A DNA stretch of 41,999 bases, from contig NZ_AYMP01000041.1 of NCBI RefSeq assembly GCF_000633515.1, positions 1 to 41,999 of the forward strand, read 5' to 3'. Below the pieces are notes generated by a model, which worked only from the letters and a program-made list of their open reading frames with translations, made no database searches and was not told the origin of the DNA. Of this stretch, positions 7,557-15,398 are shown piece after piece. This DNA is from Morganella morganii H1r (GTDB lineage Bacteria; Pseudomonadota; Gammaproteobacteria; Enterobacterales; Enterobacteriaceae). Every line of letters starts with the position of its first letter. The stretch's first letter is position 1. The position numbers and the translations under genes were made by a program.

Positions 7557-8360
7557 ATGAAAAATAACAAAAAACCCTCTATCCAGGCATATGCGGAACT
7601 ACAGCAAGCCTATGATTTTTTCAACACCACTTTATTTGATCAGCTGCTTCCGGATATGCTGATCACGCTCCAGCGCGGAAAAAATACATTCGGGTATTTT
7701 GCGCCGGATAGGTTCACCGGTGAATCTAATCTGTCAGAACTGGCGATGAATCCGGACTACTTCGGGGGGCGTTCGTTAGCCGATACGCTTTCCACGCTTG
7801 TACATGAAATGGTGCATGTTTGGCAGTATCACACTGCAGGCGTAAAAAAATGTCGTGGGGGCTACCATGATCGGGTTTGGGGTGAAAAAATGGAACAGAT
7901 TGGTTTGATGCCCTCAAATACCGGTTTACTGGGCGGAAAAAAAACCGGGCAGCAAATGACGCATTTTATTATCCGTGGTGGCCGTTTTCAGACAGCCGTT
8001 TATGATCTTCTTAAAAATGGTTTTTCCATCTCCTGGTACGATAAATGGTCTGACGGAATAATCCCTGTATCTAAAATAAACAGAGATATTCTTGATGACT
8101 GGTTGCGGGTAACAGATAAAAGTGAGTCGGAGCTTATCAGCAAGCTGACCAGGACGGTGAATAAACGTAATTCATCTCCGGATGATGATATTGATGTAAC
8201 AGGCCCGATTTCTGATCCGAATCCTGTAATTGATATCCGCCCTCCGGCAAAAGGCACCGGAACGCGCACTAAATTTACGTGTCCGGGATGTGGTTTAAAT
8301 GCGTGGGCTAAACCCTCGGCTAGTCTGGTATGCGGTGAATGTGGTGTTGAGCTGGAATAA
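7557..8360 (+). CDS. SprT-like zinc metallopeptidase-domain protein
   Basis: The 267-residue protein starts at ATG 7557 (AAAGGTG 8 bases upstream); the in-frame TTG at 7494 lacks a site. It has the SprT signature HEMVHVWQ (His83, Glu84, His87) followed by GYHDRVW with the third metal ligand (His104), and a C-terminal zinc ribbon (CPGCG at about 242 and CGECG at about 261). SprT/Spartan relatives bind DNA and can proteolyse DNA-protein crosslinks. A plasmid copy might act on relaxase- or restriction-linked DNA, which is inference. A small zinc-ribbon protein is encoded 5 bp downstream. Confidence 0.9.
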   Translation: MKNNKKPSIQAYAELQQAYDFFNTTLFDQLLPDMLITLQRGKNTFGYFAPDRFTGESNLSELAMNPDYFGGRSLADTLSTLVHEMVHVWQYHTAGVKKCRGGYHDRVWGEKMEQIGLMPSNTGLLGGKKTGQQMTHFIIRGGRFQTAVYDLLKNGFSISWYDKWSDGIIPVSKINRDILDDWLRVTDKSESELISKLTRTVNKRNSSPDDDIDVTGPISDPNPVIDIRPPAKGTGTRTKFTCPGCGLNAWAKPSASLVCGECGVELE

Positions 8361-8365
8361 ATATA

Positions 8366-8581
8366 ATGAAGAAAATCAAAGGTAATATTCAGCAATGCCC
8401 GTACTGTGGATATGAGGAATTTTATGTTCGGGCGACTGTCAGCGGCTCCATATCCGTTTTTTATCGTTTTGATGGAGAAGATGGGGATAACACGCATATG
8501 TGGGATTACGTTAAGACTAAGGAAAAAAAGACAGCATACTGCGGTAACTGTCAAAAACGTATAGGGATGGTTCAGGGTTGA
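8366..8581 (+). CDS. Small zinc-ribbon protein, 71 aa
   Basis: The product has CPYCG near residue 11 and CGNC near residue 60, a two-knuckle zinc ribbon, with a beta-rich middle. It starts 5 bp after the SprT-like stop, so both are likely translated from one message. It could be a partner or regulator of the SprT-like protein, but nothing shows this directly. Confidence 0.7.
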   Translation: MKKIKGNIQQCPYCGYEEFYVRATVSGSISVFYRFDGEDGDNTHMWDYVKTKEKKTAYCGNCQKRIGMVQG

Positions 8582-9110
8582 AATTTCGTTAGGCAATGAA
8601 TGCTACCTTTCTCTTGCCCGTTCTCTGTAAAATCCGGCACACGATCCTTGCTGCAAAACCTCAGATTTCACGTAGCGCGAGGATATCAATCAAAAATACT
8701 CACTGATATTCTTAGGGGTAAGATTCACATAACTTTTTGTAAAACAACAAATCTGCATTTCGCTGGCGTGAGATAAACATCTGCGGCCGCAATCAGGAAT
8801 GGGTTATTATGCAGCAATTATTTTGAATATAATTAGTTACAACATTCCAATAATAATGATAATAACCACATCAGCAATAGTGATAATCATTAATCCCCGC
8901 TAGCTGGGCAAGTTCTGGTTTGACTGCAAAAATCGTGGCGCCGGTCAGCTGGCCAATCGTTCTTTGATGCTATTTGAGGGGTATCGTTGTCAGCTACCGG
9001 CATAAACTGACGTCATACTAATTTAAACAATGCAGTTTGTGCGTCTTTGTAACCGGCTATCGCTTGCTGGGTATCGTCCAGCTGCTGTCTTGTCCTGTTC
9101 AGTTCTACGA
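8582..9110. other. Gene-poor stretch with palindrome copy 2, Fur-box-like sequence and a coding remnant
   Basis: No intact gene is visible. The stretch holds palindromic element copy 2 (8623-8677), an AT-rich segment with TAATAATGATAATAA at about 8850 and AATAGTGATAATCATTAAT at 8876-8894 (15 of 19 positions match the Fur-box consensus as I remember it), and a reverse-strand coding fragment at 9013-9114. It looks like decayed or recombined DNA between two gene groups. Confidence 0.5.
8623..8677. repeat. 55-bp palindromic element, diverged copy 2
   Basis: Arms CTCTGTAAAATC and GATTTCACGTAGCG are separated by exactly 29 bp, giving the same 55-bp core length as copies 1 and 3. The centre is diverged, which suggests the arms and length are what is conserved. 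Orientation is probably that of copy 1. Confidence 0.65.
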
Positions 9111-9114
9111 TTAG
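9013..9114 (-). pseudogene. Coding remnant, coiled-coil-like C-terminal fragment
   Basis: On the minus strand, directly after the stop of the next gene but in another frame, about 33 codons read as a Gln/Asp-rich helical segment (ELNRTRQQLDDTQQAIAGYK and so on) and end at TGA 9015-9013. There is no start codon or ribosome-binding site. It resembles the tail of a coiled-coil protein that has lost its 5' part, or a frameshifted extension of the 109-aa gene upstream. Confidence 0.35.
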
Positions 9115-9440
9115 TCAATGAAGTTTTCAAAGTATTTTGGTGCATCGGGTGCGCGGATTAACCAACCCTGTAAAAGACGATAGTTCAGAGCGCGCCCGGC
9201 AAGCTCATACTCAAGCTGTTCCAGTTCTTCGTTAAAATAATCCGGATAACCGGCATGATCGATAGCCGTGCTGATCAGTCCCCATAACTGGTTACTCAGT
9301 AAATATTCTCTTTCCGGGGTCAGGTCTTTTTCTTCCATTTCCTCAACCGCCTTTCTGACGACAGCAGCCGCTAAGGTTAATTCGTTGCCGCCTATACGTT
9401 CAAACAAAAAAATTAACTGTGACAGTCGTTGAGTATTCAT
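9111..9440 (-). CDS. Hypothetical protein, 109 aa
   Basis: AAGGATAT precedes the ATG at 9440. The product is helical, acidic and leucine-rich, without signal peptide or membrane segments. No family is recognised. It sits 52 bp downstream of the small membrane protein gene at 9493-9669 on the same strand and may share its message. Confidence 0.65.
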   Translation of the reverse strand: MNTQRLSQLIFLFERIGGNELTLAAAVVRKAVEEMEEKDLTPEREYLLSNQLWGLISTAIDHAGYPDYFNEELEQLEYELAGRALNYRLLQGWLIRAPDAPKYFENFID

Positions 9441-9492
9441 TAATATATCCTTATCTGTTTATATATGGTGTGGGAAACTTAATAATATGTTT

Positions 9493-9669
9493 TTAACTAA
9501 AATTCTTCATCCACAATAAGCCGGTCGCACATAAACCGGCAAGCCCCATGCCAATTAAGATTAAATCTTTTCCCGTACCCGATTTATCTGATGTATGAAA
9601 AAACATAAAAAGACCAACGAGTCCGGTAAACATGCCAACTATAGTCGCCCAGAGTAAAAATGTAATCAT
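9493..9669 (-). CDS. Small two-helix membrane protein, 58 aa
   Basis: ATG at 9669 is preceded by AAAAGGATAA. The 58 residues form two hydrophobic helices (about 1-25 and 35-54) joined by a short polar loop (HTSDKSGTGKD), a hairpin-type inner-membrane protein. It would be missed by a 60-codon cut-off. Its position between two unknown minus-strand genes gives no clear role. Confidence 0.6.
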   Translation of the reverse strand: MITFLLWATIVGMFTGLVGLFMFFHTSDKSGTGKDLILIGMGLAGLCATGLLWMKNFS

Positions 9670-9744
9670 AATAGATTTATCCTTTTAATATCATTTTAGA
9701 TAAAAGGAATAGCAGAGTGTAAAAAGTTTTTTCGGGAATGAGAT

Positions 9745-10197
9745 TCATTTGTGTTTCTTTCCCTTCAAGAGTGGTATTGATAAGAGTAAAATCAAGGTAA
9801 TTAATAAACCAGAGGCAATATCCCTGTGTTCTTCTATCCAGTTTTTCACATCATCAGGTGACGGCATAGCCCATATAATAAATGCACAGGCACCAGTCAT
9901 AAAAAAACCAAGTAAAATTATCCCCAAAAAATTTATCTCAAAAGGGATATTATAATCATAACAACAAATCCATTCTAACCTATTCACATCTTTATTTTTT
10001 ATTTCTTTAACACATAACTTATCATTATTTATGATGTTTTTAATGTATTTCTCAGCTAATTTCTTGCTGGTAAAGTAAATTATGGTCTTTCCCGGCTCAG
10101 GTGGTAGCGTTGTAAAATCTTGGTGGTTATCCGTTGTCATATAAACACATGAATCATGATTATGACAATGTGATATTGTATAATAGACATCATTCAT
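9745..10197 (-). CDS. Membrane protein with N-terminal soluble domain, 150 aa
   Basis: AAAGGGAATT precedes the ATG at 10197. Residues 1-85 are soluble and contain several Cys and His (CHNHDSC near the N-terminus, ICCYD near 77). Two hydrophobic helices follow (about 89-110 and 127-145) and a basic tail (KGKKHK). It is probably an inner-membrane protein with the N-terminal domain in the cytoplasm. The family is not recognised. Confidence 0.65.
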   Translation of the reverse strand: MNDVYYTISHCHNHDSCVYMTTDNHQDFTTLPPEPGKTIIYFTSKKLAEKYIKNIINNDKLCVKEIKNKDVNRLEWICCYDYNIPFEINFLGIILLGFFMTGACAFIIWAMPSPDDVKNWIEEHRDIASGLLITLILLLSIPLLKGKKHK

Positions 10198-10273
10198 TTT
10201 GAATTCCCTTTAAATTATTTTTTCTAAATAGCAAAATAAGAAATTAAAAAGTTAATGTGTCAATCATGCTAAA

Positions 10274-10558
10274 TTACCCCATTTTTGCTGATTCTAATAT
10301 CCAATGGTTTTGCTGGTTTTCATCCATATTATCCCATGCTGCCAGTGCCGCCTTTAGTATGGTTGTTTTGCTTTGTCCGGTTCTCGCTGAACCCGACTCA
10401 AGGATCGCTTCAAAGCTTTCATTCAACCGAAAATTTTGCAGCTTTGCTTTTGAGGTGACAGGTTTTTTATTTGCTCCGGCAATGAACCGCGCTGTTTCTG
10501 CGTTAGTCGCTGGTTCATTCGATTCAGGAATCTTGGGGGTATTGAGTTTTAAAGCCAT
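10274..10558 (-). CDS. ParG-like ribbon-helix-helix partition/regulatory protein
   Basis: The 94-residue protein has a flexible, polar N-terminus and a C-terminal segment starting at FRLNESFEAILESG and continuing through QSKTTILKAALAAWDNM, which fits a beta-helix-helix (RHH/MetJ-Arc) DNA-binding unit. It lies about 100 bp downstream of parA on the same strand, the arrangement of ParF-ParG type Ib partition systems, where the RHH protein binds the centromere and represses the operon. AAAGAGAAC precedes the ATG. A copy of the shared TTTAC operator lies between parA and this gene. Confidence 0.7.
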   Translation of the reverse strand: MALKLNTPKIPESNEPATNAETARFIAGANKKPVTSKAKLQNFRLNESFEAILESGSARTGQSKTTILKAALAAWDNMDENQQNHWILESAKMG

Positions 10559-10607
10559 TTTAGTTCTCTTTAGTTATGACACTATAATCGATGATCTTTA
10601 TCATGGC

Positions 10608-10630
10608 ATCTTTACTATGTATTTACAACA
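10608..10630 (-). promoter_or_regulatory. TTTAC-type operator between parA and its RHH gene
   Basis: On the minus strand the sequence TGTAAATACATAGTAAAG lies upstream of the RHH gene. It matches the elements at 20797-20818 and 22179-22200 (core TGTAAATACATCRTAAAT) and the repeats upstream of parA, and is likely bound by the same regulator. Confidence 0.6.
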
Positions 10631-10661
10631 TAAATAACATAGTGTTAATTACATGAATTAA

Positions 10662-11324
10662 TTATATAATTCCTAATTCAACACCTACCAGCTCAAGCTG
10701 TCCTTTGGCATTACTGAGACTGGAAGCCCGGGCTACATCATGCACACCAGCCCCTTCATTACATGCGTTTTCGAATACATCCAGTTCGGATATTCTTGTC
10801 TTTAGTGGCTGAATCCAAACACTGTCAGAACGCAGTATTTTGTCCAGCTCAATGGCTTTCTGTTTGTGGCGTGGCTTACTTGGATTAATGCGGGTCATTA
10901 ATACCCACGGTTGCAGATTGGGATTTGTTTTTTGAGCTATTCTGACTTTTTCTGTCACACTGGTTAGTGTTTCACTTTCAAAATCAGATGATGGTTTTAC
11001 CAGTGTTACCATGATATCCGATACTGTCAGTGCGCTACGAAACTCTTGGCTGTCATGCCCCGGGCAATCTACGATCAGAACGTCACAGAGCTTACTCAGG
11101 CGACTTATCTCTCTGGTTACATTCCCGTATGCTTCACAAACAGGTACAGATAACAGGCCGTTAGCCTGGCGTTTTTCACTCCAGCTTAACATGTCTTTGT
11201 TTTTGTCCGTTTTCAGGACAATTACCGACTTATTTTTGTTTACCAGCATTGAGGCTGTATTAGCTGCATATGTACTTTTTCCTACTCCGCCTTTATCTGA
11301 TACAACCAGTAAAATCTTACCCAT
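10662..11324 (-). CDS. parA: ParA-family partition ATPase
   Basis: The 220-residue protein has a deviant Walker A (KGGVGKST, residues 11-18) and an IVDCPGHD Walker A'/B segment near 85, and lacks the long N-terminal HTH domain of type Ia ParA. It therefore belongs with the ParF/VirC1-like short ATPases of type Ib partition. It should drive plasmid segregation on the nucleoid with the RHH protein encoded downstream. I chose ATG 11324 (AAGGAG 6 bases upstream) over the TTG at 11327. The upstream 250 bp is full of TTTAC palindromes, a plausible centromere and operator. Confidence 0.9.
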   Translation of the reverse strand: MGKILLVVSDKGGVGKSTYAANTASMLVNKNKSVIVLKTDKNKDMLSWSEKRQANGLLSVPVCEAYGNVTREISRLSKLCDVLIVDCPGHDSQEFRSALTVSDIMVTLVKPSSDFESETLTSVTEKVRIAQKTNPNLQPWVLMTRINPSKPRHKQKAIELDKILRSDSVWIQPLKTRISELDVFENACNEGAGVHDVARASSLSNAKGQLELVGVELGII

Positions 11325-11371
11325 CAAATGCTCCTTGTATTTACAGTGTCTTTGCGAAACAAAGATTGATT

Positions 11372-11575
11372 CATCTTTACAAGATCTTTATACATAGAAA
11401 TCTTTATAATGTAAAGATGACATAAACACACAAATGCATTTACATAGTAAATGCCACGTAAATACACCATGTAATTTACATCGTAAACACAATGTATATA
11501 CGCGATATTATTTACAATAAAAATACAATGTAAAGACGCGCGGGTGTTTACAGTGTAAATACATTTAATTTACAC
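11372..11575. promoter_or_regulatory. Repeat-rich par control region / candidate centromere
   Basis: About 200 bp upstream of parA carry clustered palindromes of the form TTTAC-N3-GTAAA: GCATTTACATAGTAAATGC near 11436 (perfect), TTTACATCGTAAA near 11476 and GTTTACAGTGTAAAT near 11547, plus half sites and ATCTTTA/TAAAGAT pairs around 11380-11420. Such arrays are typical of parS/operator regions recognised by RHH partition proteins. The unit TGTAAATACAT recurs at three other promoters in this window. Confidence 0.7.
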
Positions 11576-11881
11576 ACCATGAGTTACAGTGTCACAAACA
11601 TCAAAAAGCGGATAAAAATAGTAAACATGCCCTTTTACAGGCCAGAGGCTGATTTTACGATCAATCATCAGGGGGAGAATTGACACAGAAAAATGTCCTG
11701 ATTCTGTAATAAAATTACATTCAGATCTGAGAGGTATAGCGGGGTGATCGGGTATAGAAATAAACGCCGGGCAATCAAAAAGCACTGAATGCCCTGTTTT
11801 TATAGTGAAACCAGAGACTTTAACATAATGGGTCTTATCGGAACCAAATTCAGAGGTGTCGCTACGCAAAATCTGAGGCAA
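11570..11881 (-). CDS. Hypothetical protein, possibly 5'-truncated by palindromic element 3
   Basis: This frame is open for 103 codons with a beta-rich, protein-like sequence (for example GHSVLFDCPAFISIPDHPAI), but its only upstream start (TTG 11881) lies inside palindromic element 3 and has no ribosome-binding site. Either the gene starts at a weak internal codon or the element replaced its real 5' end. Its stop reaches into the par control region. No family recognised. Confidence 0.4.
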   Translation of the reverse strand: MPQILRSDTSEFGSDKTHYVKVSGFTIKTGHSVLFDCPAFISIPDHPAIPLRSECNFITESGHFSVSILPLMIDRKISLWPVKGHVYYFYPLFDVCDTVTHGV

Positions 11882-11917
11882 ATCCAGGGGCTATGCCCGA
11901 AAGATTTTACGTAGCGC
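11858..11917. repeat. 55-60 bp palindromic element, copy 3 (inverted relative to copy 1)
   Basis: Arms CGCTACGCAAAATC and GATTTTACGTAGCG enclose a 29-bp centre that, reverse-complemented, closely matches copy 1 at 5774-5833. Together copies 1 and 3 form a 6-kb inverted-repeat pair around the T6SS, sprT and par genes. Confidence 0.85.
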
Positions 11918-11997
11918 ATTTATGGCTCACCGGAATCAGGATTAACGCCGATCTCTGTTGGAGGCCACTCTCCAACATAGGGTAGTCAGAATCCAGC

Positions 11998-12312
11998 CTA
12001 AATATCTTCATCTTCACTGATATTTATAGAACCATCTGCATTAAGAACTAAAATTGTTCCGACACCAAAACTAATACTAGATTCGTTTGGTCTGGTGAAA
12101 TACCAATTTTTAGTAATACCCGCAGAATGAAGCTCTACAATACCATTACTAATAACATTTGAATCATCTATTTTATCTTTAATCTTATCGGCATATTTTA
12201 ATAGGTCATTTTGAATCTCTATTGGCTTTGTAAGAATAGTAACAGGAGTGTACTCCGAAACACCAGAAGCTGTTAAACCATTGAGTAACTCTTTTAATTC
12301 TTTAATATTCAT
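11998..12312 (-). CDS. Hypothetical protein, 104 aa
   Basis: An acidic, soluble protein with an N-terminal helix (MNIKELKELLNGL) and a beta-rich second half containing GTILVLNADGSI. It lies 57 bp downstream of the relaxase gene on the same strand and may be on its transcript. The ribosome-binding site is weak (GGATTAAT). A short hairpin (GTTGGAG/CTCCAAC at 11957-11976) lies just after the stop. Family not recognised. Confidence 0.6.
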   Translation of the reverse strand: MNIKELKELLNGLTASGVSEYTPVTILTKPIEIQNDLLKYADKIKDKIDDSNVISNGIVELHSAGITKNWYFTRPNESSISFGVGTILVLNADGSINISEDEDI

Positions 12313-12368
12313 AATATTAATCCGAATAGTTTGATAATGAGGTAATACAAAAATTACCTCATTTATTA

Positions 12369-15300
12369 TTAAATTGAATGCCCTTTATTTTGCTCATGGG
12401 CTTTTTTATGCTCGCTTTGTTGGTTCTGCTCCGGTGCATGTTGTTGTCTGGCCTTCTCTACATTGGCCTCCAACTTAGTTCGCTGCTCTTTAAGCGCGTC
12501 GAACTCTGTTCTAGGCCACTCTTTTGACTTCATGATATCGACATGATGAACCAGCTCCTTTTCAGCATGTTTGAGTGGTGAAACTACATCCTGAGACTTC
12601 AGTGTACTGACATTAATACTAACTGGGTCAACCTTACGCATATCAATATTTTTAGTATCGATACCCATTCTGTTTAAATCAGTTTCTGTCAGATCTTTAA
12701 GCTGAATCACCATCTTATCATCCTGCTTAAAGGCAACTTTAAATTCGGTTTTTTGTTCAAAACCATCATTCTTATGTACAGGAACAATAATCAGTTTATT
12801 AAAGTCTCTGCCATCGATTTTAGGCGTTTCTTTTGCGTCTCTTTCCTGCAATTTACCTGGCAATTCAGGCTGTTCTTCCTGAATCGAGGACTGCTCATTC
12901 CGTTGTTTATCAACTGTTGCAGTATTCTCGGGTTGTGGCATTTCCTGAACTACAGGAATGTCTGGCTGTTGCTCCGCTCTTACAGTCCGTGAATCGCTCT
13001 GAACCACATTTACTTCCGGCACCGGCTGCGGATTCTGTTTATCCTGTGACAGCGTTTCTGCATGTTTAATCATCATGTCATGATATTTATCCGGAGTAAG
13101 AATAATTTTCATGCCTTTTTCTGCGGCAACCTGAGCCAGTGTTTCCTTAAATGCCTCACTCCCGGAAAGCCTCAATGCCCCCCCGTATTTTTTTTCTGCA
13201 TACTCCAGCATCATAGCTGCTTCTTGTTTACTGATAACTGCTTTTGCTTCAAGGCATTTTCCGGTGTCTTTAAATACTATTTCTTTTGTTTTCTGGTTCA
13301 GATACTGAATTTCTTTATCTTTTTTATTTGCAACTAAATCCGTAAGTTTAACGCCATTTTTTAAATCCTCCTGATACTGATTAAACTGTTTTTTCTGAGA
13401 AACAGATTTTGTTACTGAAAAATCAGTATCAGCATTCATTATCATGTTTACTTTTTCATTTTTAGGTTTTAATGCCATTATCAATAACTCCTGTTGCAGT
13501 TTATCACCCGGTTTCCAGTGATTATGTATTGCATTAACCACATTTCGTTTTTCCCGCATGATAAGATTAATTGATTCATCTTGTTTCATTTTGGTAAACA
13601 TTAAAAATCCTTTTTCAACTTCACGTTTTTGAGGGTTTTTAATGTATTTTAACTCACTGACTAATTTTCTGTATTCCAATTCACTTTCCCGTTTGGCTTC
13701 CCGGTAAATACTGTTTAATGCCTTTTTTGCATTTTCCCTTGAACGGGTGCGTTCCTCAGCCTGCTCTCTGTTTAAAGGTGTTCTGGATAAAACAGATAAA
13801 TAAGGTTCGTTTTTTTGCTGGGATTCATTAACGGTCAGTAAATCTATTTTAGCATCCTGCCACGATAAACCTAAATGTTTTGTGAGAAAATCACTCGCAT
13901 TTAAATTCAACTTACCGGCCTGAAACCTCGGGCTGTTATCATTTGCAAAAGTGACTTTATGCAACTCAGGGTCAATGTTGTACTTACTGACGCAATACGA
14001 TAAGAACCGTTCCGGCTCGATGTTTTTTCTGATATCACGCATAAGCACTAAATCAGCATTTGTTGGTTTATTTTCAATATCATTTAAAACCTGCTGAACC
14101 GGATTTGTTATTCTTCCCCGTCCTCCGTGATCCTGCACCCGTCGCATTCCCCGATCAGAATATTGCTGCTTTTGTTGTCGGTACTCAGCAATACCACGTT
14201 CATGTGCTGACAATACAGACTCAGATTGTCCGCCTGATTGCTTTGCGAATCCCCGTAACTCGTAAACCAGGTGGCGTTCCTGCAAATGTGGCAGTCGCTG
14301 CGGCGCGGATCGGGATTGAGTTCTTCCGGAATGATTAACAGCACCTCGCTGTGTATCTCTCCGTCCTCGTAGTTGTCCAGAAAGCTCTTTTTCTTCTCGT
14401 CTGAGGTTATATCGTTCATTATAATCGCTCCTTACAGAAGACAGCATAGCCGTCTTATCAGCGTCATTCAGTTTCGCATAGGTTTTTCGTAATTTTTCAC
14501 CCGCTGGGTGAATGTGTTTTATTTCATAACTGGTTTTATTGCACCAGTCATTCACATCTTTTTCAATCTGCTTTGCTGTCGGTCTGATCAGCGGAATTGT
14601 ACGGGTTTCAATAAATTGTTTTGAAAACAATGGACTTTTAAGCCTGATAAACTTACTGTCTTTTGGCGGTTTAACTCCGTAATACTGATTACCTTTCCCC
14701 TGATTATAGATTTTCACATCACCAAATCCGGATAAATGTTTTAAAAAATCGTCTTCCGTTCTGATGTTTTTCTTTTCCAGATTATCTAGTAAATTTTTCT
14801 TTAACTCTGCTTTTGATTCACTGAATAAATCACCTTTCATACGGGACAAAACATTAGCGTGATTCTGATCACTGACCCTTACCCCATCTTTCGGGCTGGC
14901 AAGGTTGAATTTATTATTAATGTGTTCCTGAATAGCATCAAGATTTTTCACATAATGCTCTACCATACCTGTAGGATTGAGTTTATTCCCGGTAACTAAG
15001 TTTTTTTCAGGGATAACAATGTGGATATGCGGTTTTCGTTCAATCAGTACACCTGTTTTTTCATCAACAATATTTTTCACTTTCGGGATATGTGCTTCTG
15101 CATAAAAACAGTATTCATCCGAATCATATGCATTCATCAAAAGCGTTTTGTATTCATCGCAAACAGCTTTCAATACTTCGTTATCTATCTGATTTTCATG
15201 AAATGAAAGCGATATATGCAAATAGCGTTCCTGTCCCTTATCAGCAATACTGTCAATCACCTGATCTAACTGCTCAATATTACCATCAAGGCAAACCCGG

Positions 15301-15398
15301 TAATCCAAATCATCACGGCCTAATTCCCGTCCTTGTTTTTGGCCGGTTTCAAGATAGTAAACAATCCCACTATTACCACCTCCGATTCTAGCCAGCAC
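12369..15398 (-). CDS. Conjugative relaxase (HUH, MobA/TraI-like) with LPD7 domain
   Basis: The 1009-residue protein nicks oriT and leads the transferred strand. The N-terminal relaxase domain has candidate catalytic tyrosines Tyr14/Tyr15 (SGIVYYLETG) and the metal-binding HUH motif KPHIHIVIP (His124, His126). A low-complexity Arg/Gln/Gly/Ser-rich linker (about 330-430) follows and coincides with an overprinted gene. Residues of about 650-790 resemble the LPD7 domain of large plasmid relaxases (IVFKDTGKCLEAKAVISKQE and the GGALRLSGSEAFKE block). The C-terminus is Gln/Pro-rich and helical. Its start overlaps the mobC-like gene by 11 bp. The MOB class is not assigned with certainty. Confidence 0.92.
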   Translation of the reverse strand: MLARIGGGNSGIVYYLETGQKQGRELGRDDLDYRVCLDGNIEQLDQVIDSIADKGQERYLHISLSFHENQIDNEVLKAVCDEYKTLLMNAYDSDEYCFYAEAHIPKVKNIVDEKTGVLIERKPHIHIVIPEKNLVTGNKLNPTGMVEHYVKNLDAIQEHINNKFNLASPKDGVRVSDQNHANVLSRMKGDLFSESKAELKKNLLDNLEKKNIRTEDDFLKHLSGFGDVKIYNQGKGNQYYGVKPPKDSKFIRLKSPLFSKQFIETRTIPLIRPTAKQIEKDVNDWCNKTSYEIKHIHPAGEKLRKTYAKLNDADKTAMLSSVRSDYNERYNLRREEKELSGQLRGRRDTQRGAVNHSGRTQSRSAPQRLPHLQERHLVYELRGFAKQSGGQSESVLSAHERGIAEYRQQKQQYSDRGMRRVQDHGGRGRITNPVQQVLNDIENKPTNADLVLMRDIRKNIEPERFLSYCVSKYNIDPELHKVTFANDNSPRFQAGKLNLNASDFLTKHLGLSWQDAKIDLLTVNESQQKNEPYLSVLSRTPLNREQAEERTRSRENAKKALNSIYREAKRESELEYRKLVSELKYIKNPQKREVEKGFLMFTKMKQDESINLIMREKRNVVNAIHNHWKPGDKLQQELLIMALKPKNEKVNMIMNADTDFSVTKSVSQKKQFNQYQEDLKNGVKLTDLVANKKDKEIQYLNQKTKEIVFKDTGKCLEAKAVISKQEAAMMLEYAEKKYGGALRLSGSEAFKETLAQVAAEKGMKIILTPDKYHDMMIKHAETLSQDKQNPQPVPEVNVVQSDSRTVRAEQQPDIPVVQEMPQPENTATVDKQRNEQSSIQEEQPELPGKLQERDAKETPKIDGRDFNKLIIVPVHKNDGFEQKTEFKVAFKQDDKMVIQLKDLTETDLNRMGIDTKNIDMRKVDPVSINVSTLKSQDVVSPLKHAEKELVHHVDIMKSKEWPRTEFDALKEQRTKLEANVEKARQQHAPEQNQQSEHKKAHEQNKGHSI
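14108..14419 (-). CDS. Overprinted gene inside the relaxase gene; Cys-rich, probable zinc-binding protein, 103 aa
   Basis: This ORF lies wholly inside the relaxase gene, same strand, different frame. It has an excellent site (TAAGGAG, 8 bases before ATG 14419) and a sequence like a folded protein: CHIC (Cys43, Cys46), LYC (Cys70) and CDGC (Cys92, Cys95), with a hydrophobic core (EVLLIIPEEL and HMNVVLLSTD). The relaxase frame over the same bases is a low-complexity linker, as expected if selection acts mainly on the embedded frame. Embedded mobilization genes are established in ColE1 (mbeB/mbeD in mbeA) and RSF1010 (mobB in mobA). Function here unknown; a relaxosome or regulatory role is inferred. 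Confidence 0.7.
   Translation of the reverse strand: MNDITSDEKKKSFLDNYEDGEIHSEVLLIIPEELNPDPRRSDCHICRNATWFTSYGDSQSNQADNLSLYCQHMNVVLLSTDNKSSNILIGECDGCRITEDGEE

Noticed and set aside
8000-8596. 198-codon minus-strand ORF
   Set aside because: It lies antisense over the SprT-like and zinc-ribbon genes, has no good ribosome-binding site, and its composition follows the complementary codons of those genes.
10257-10637. 126-codon plus-strand ORF opposite the RHH gene
   Set aside because: Antisense shadow of the ParG-like gene and its promoter; no ribosome-binding site.
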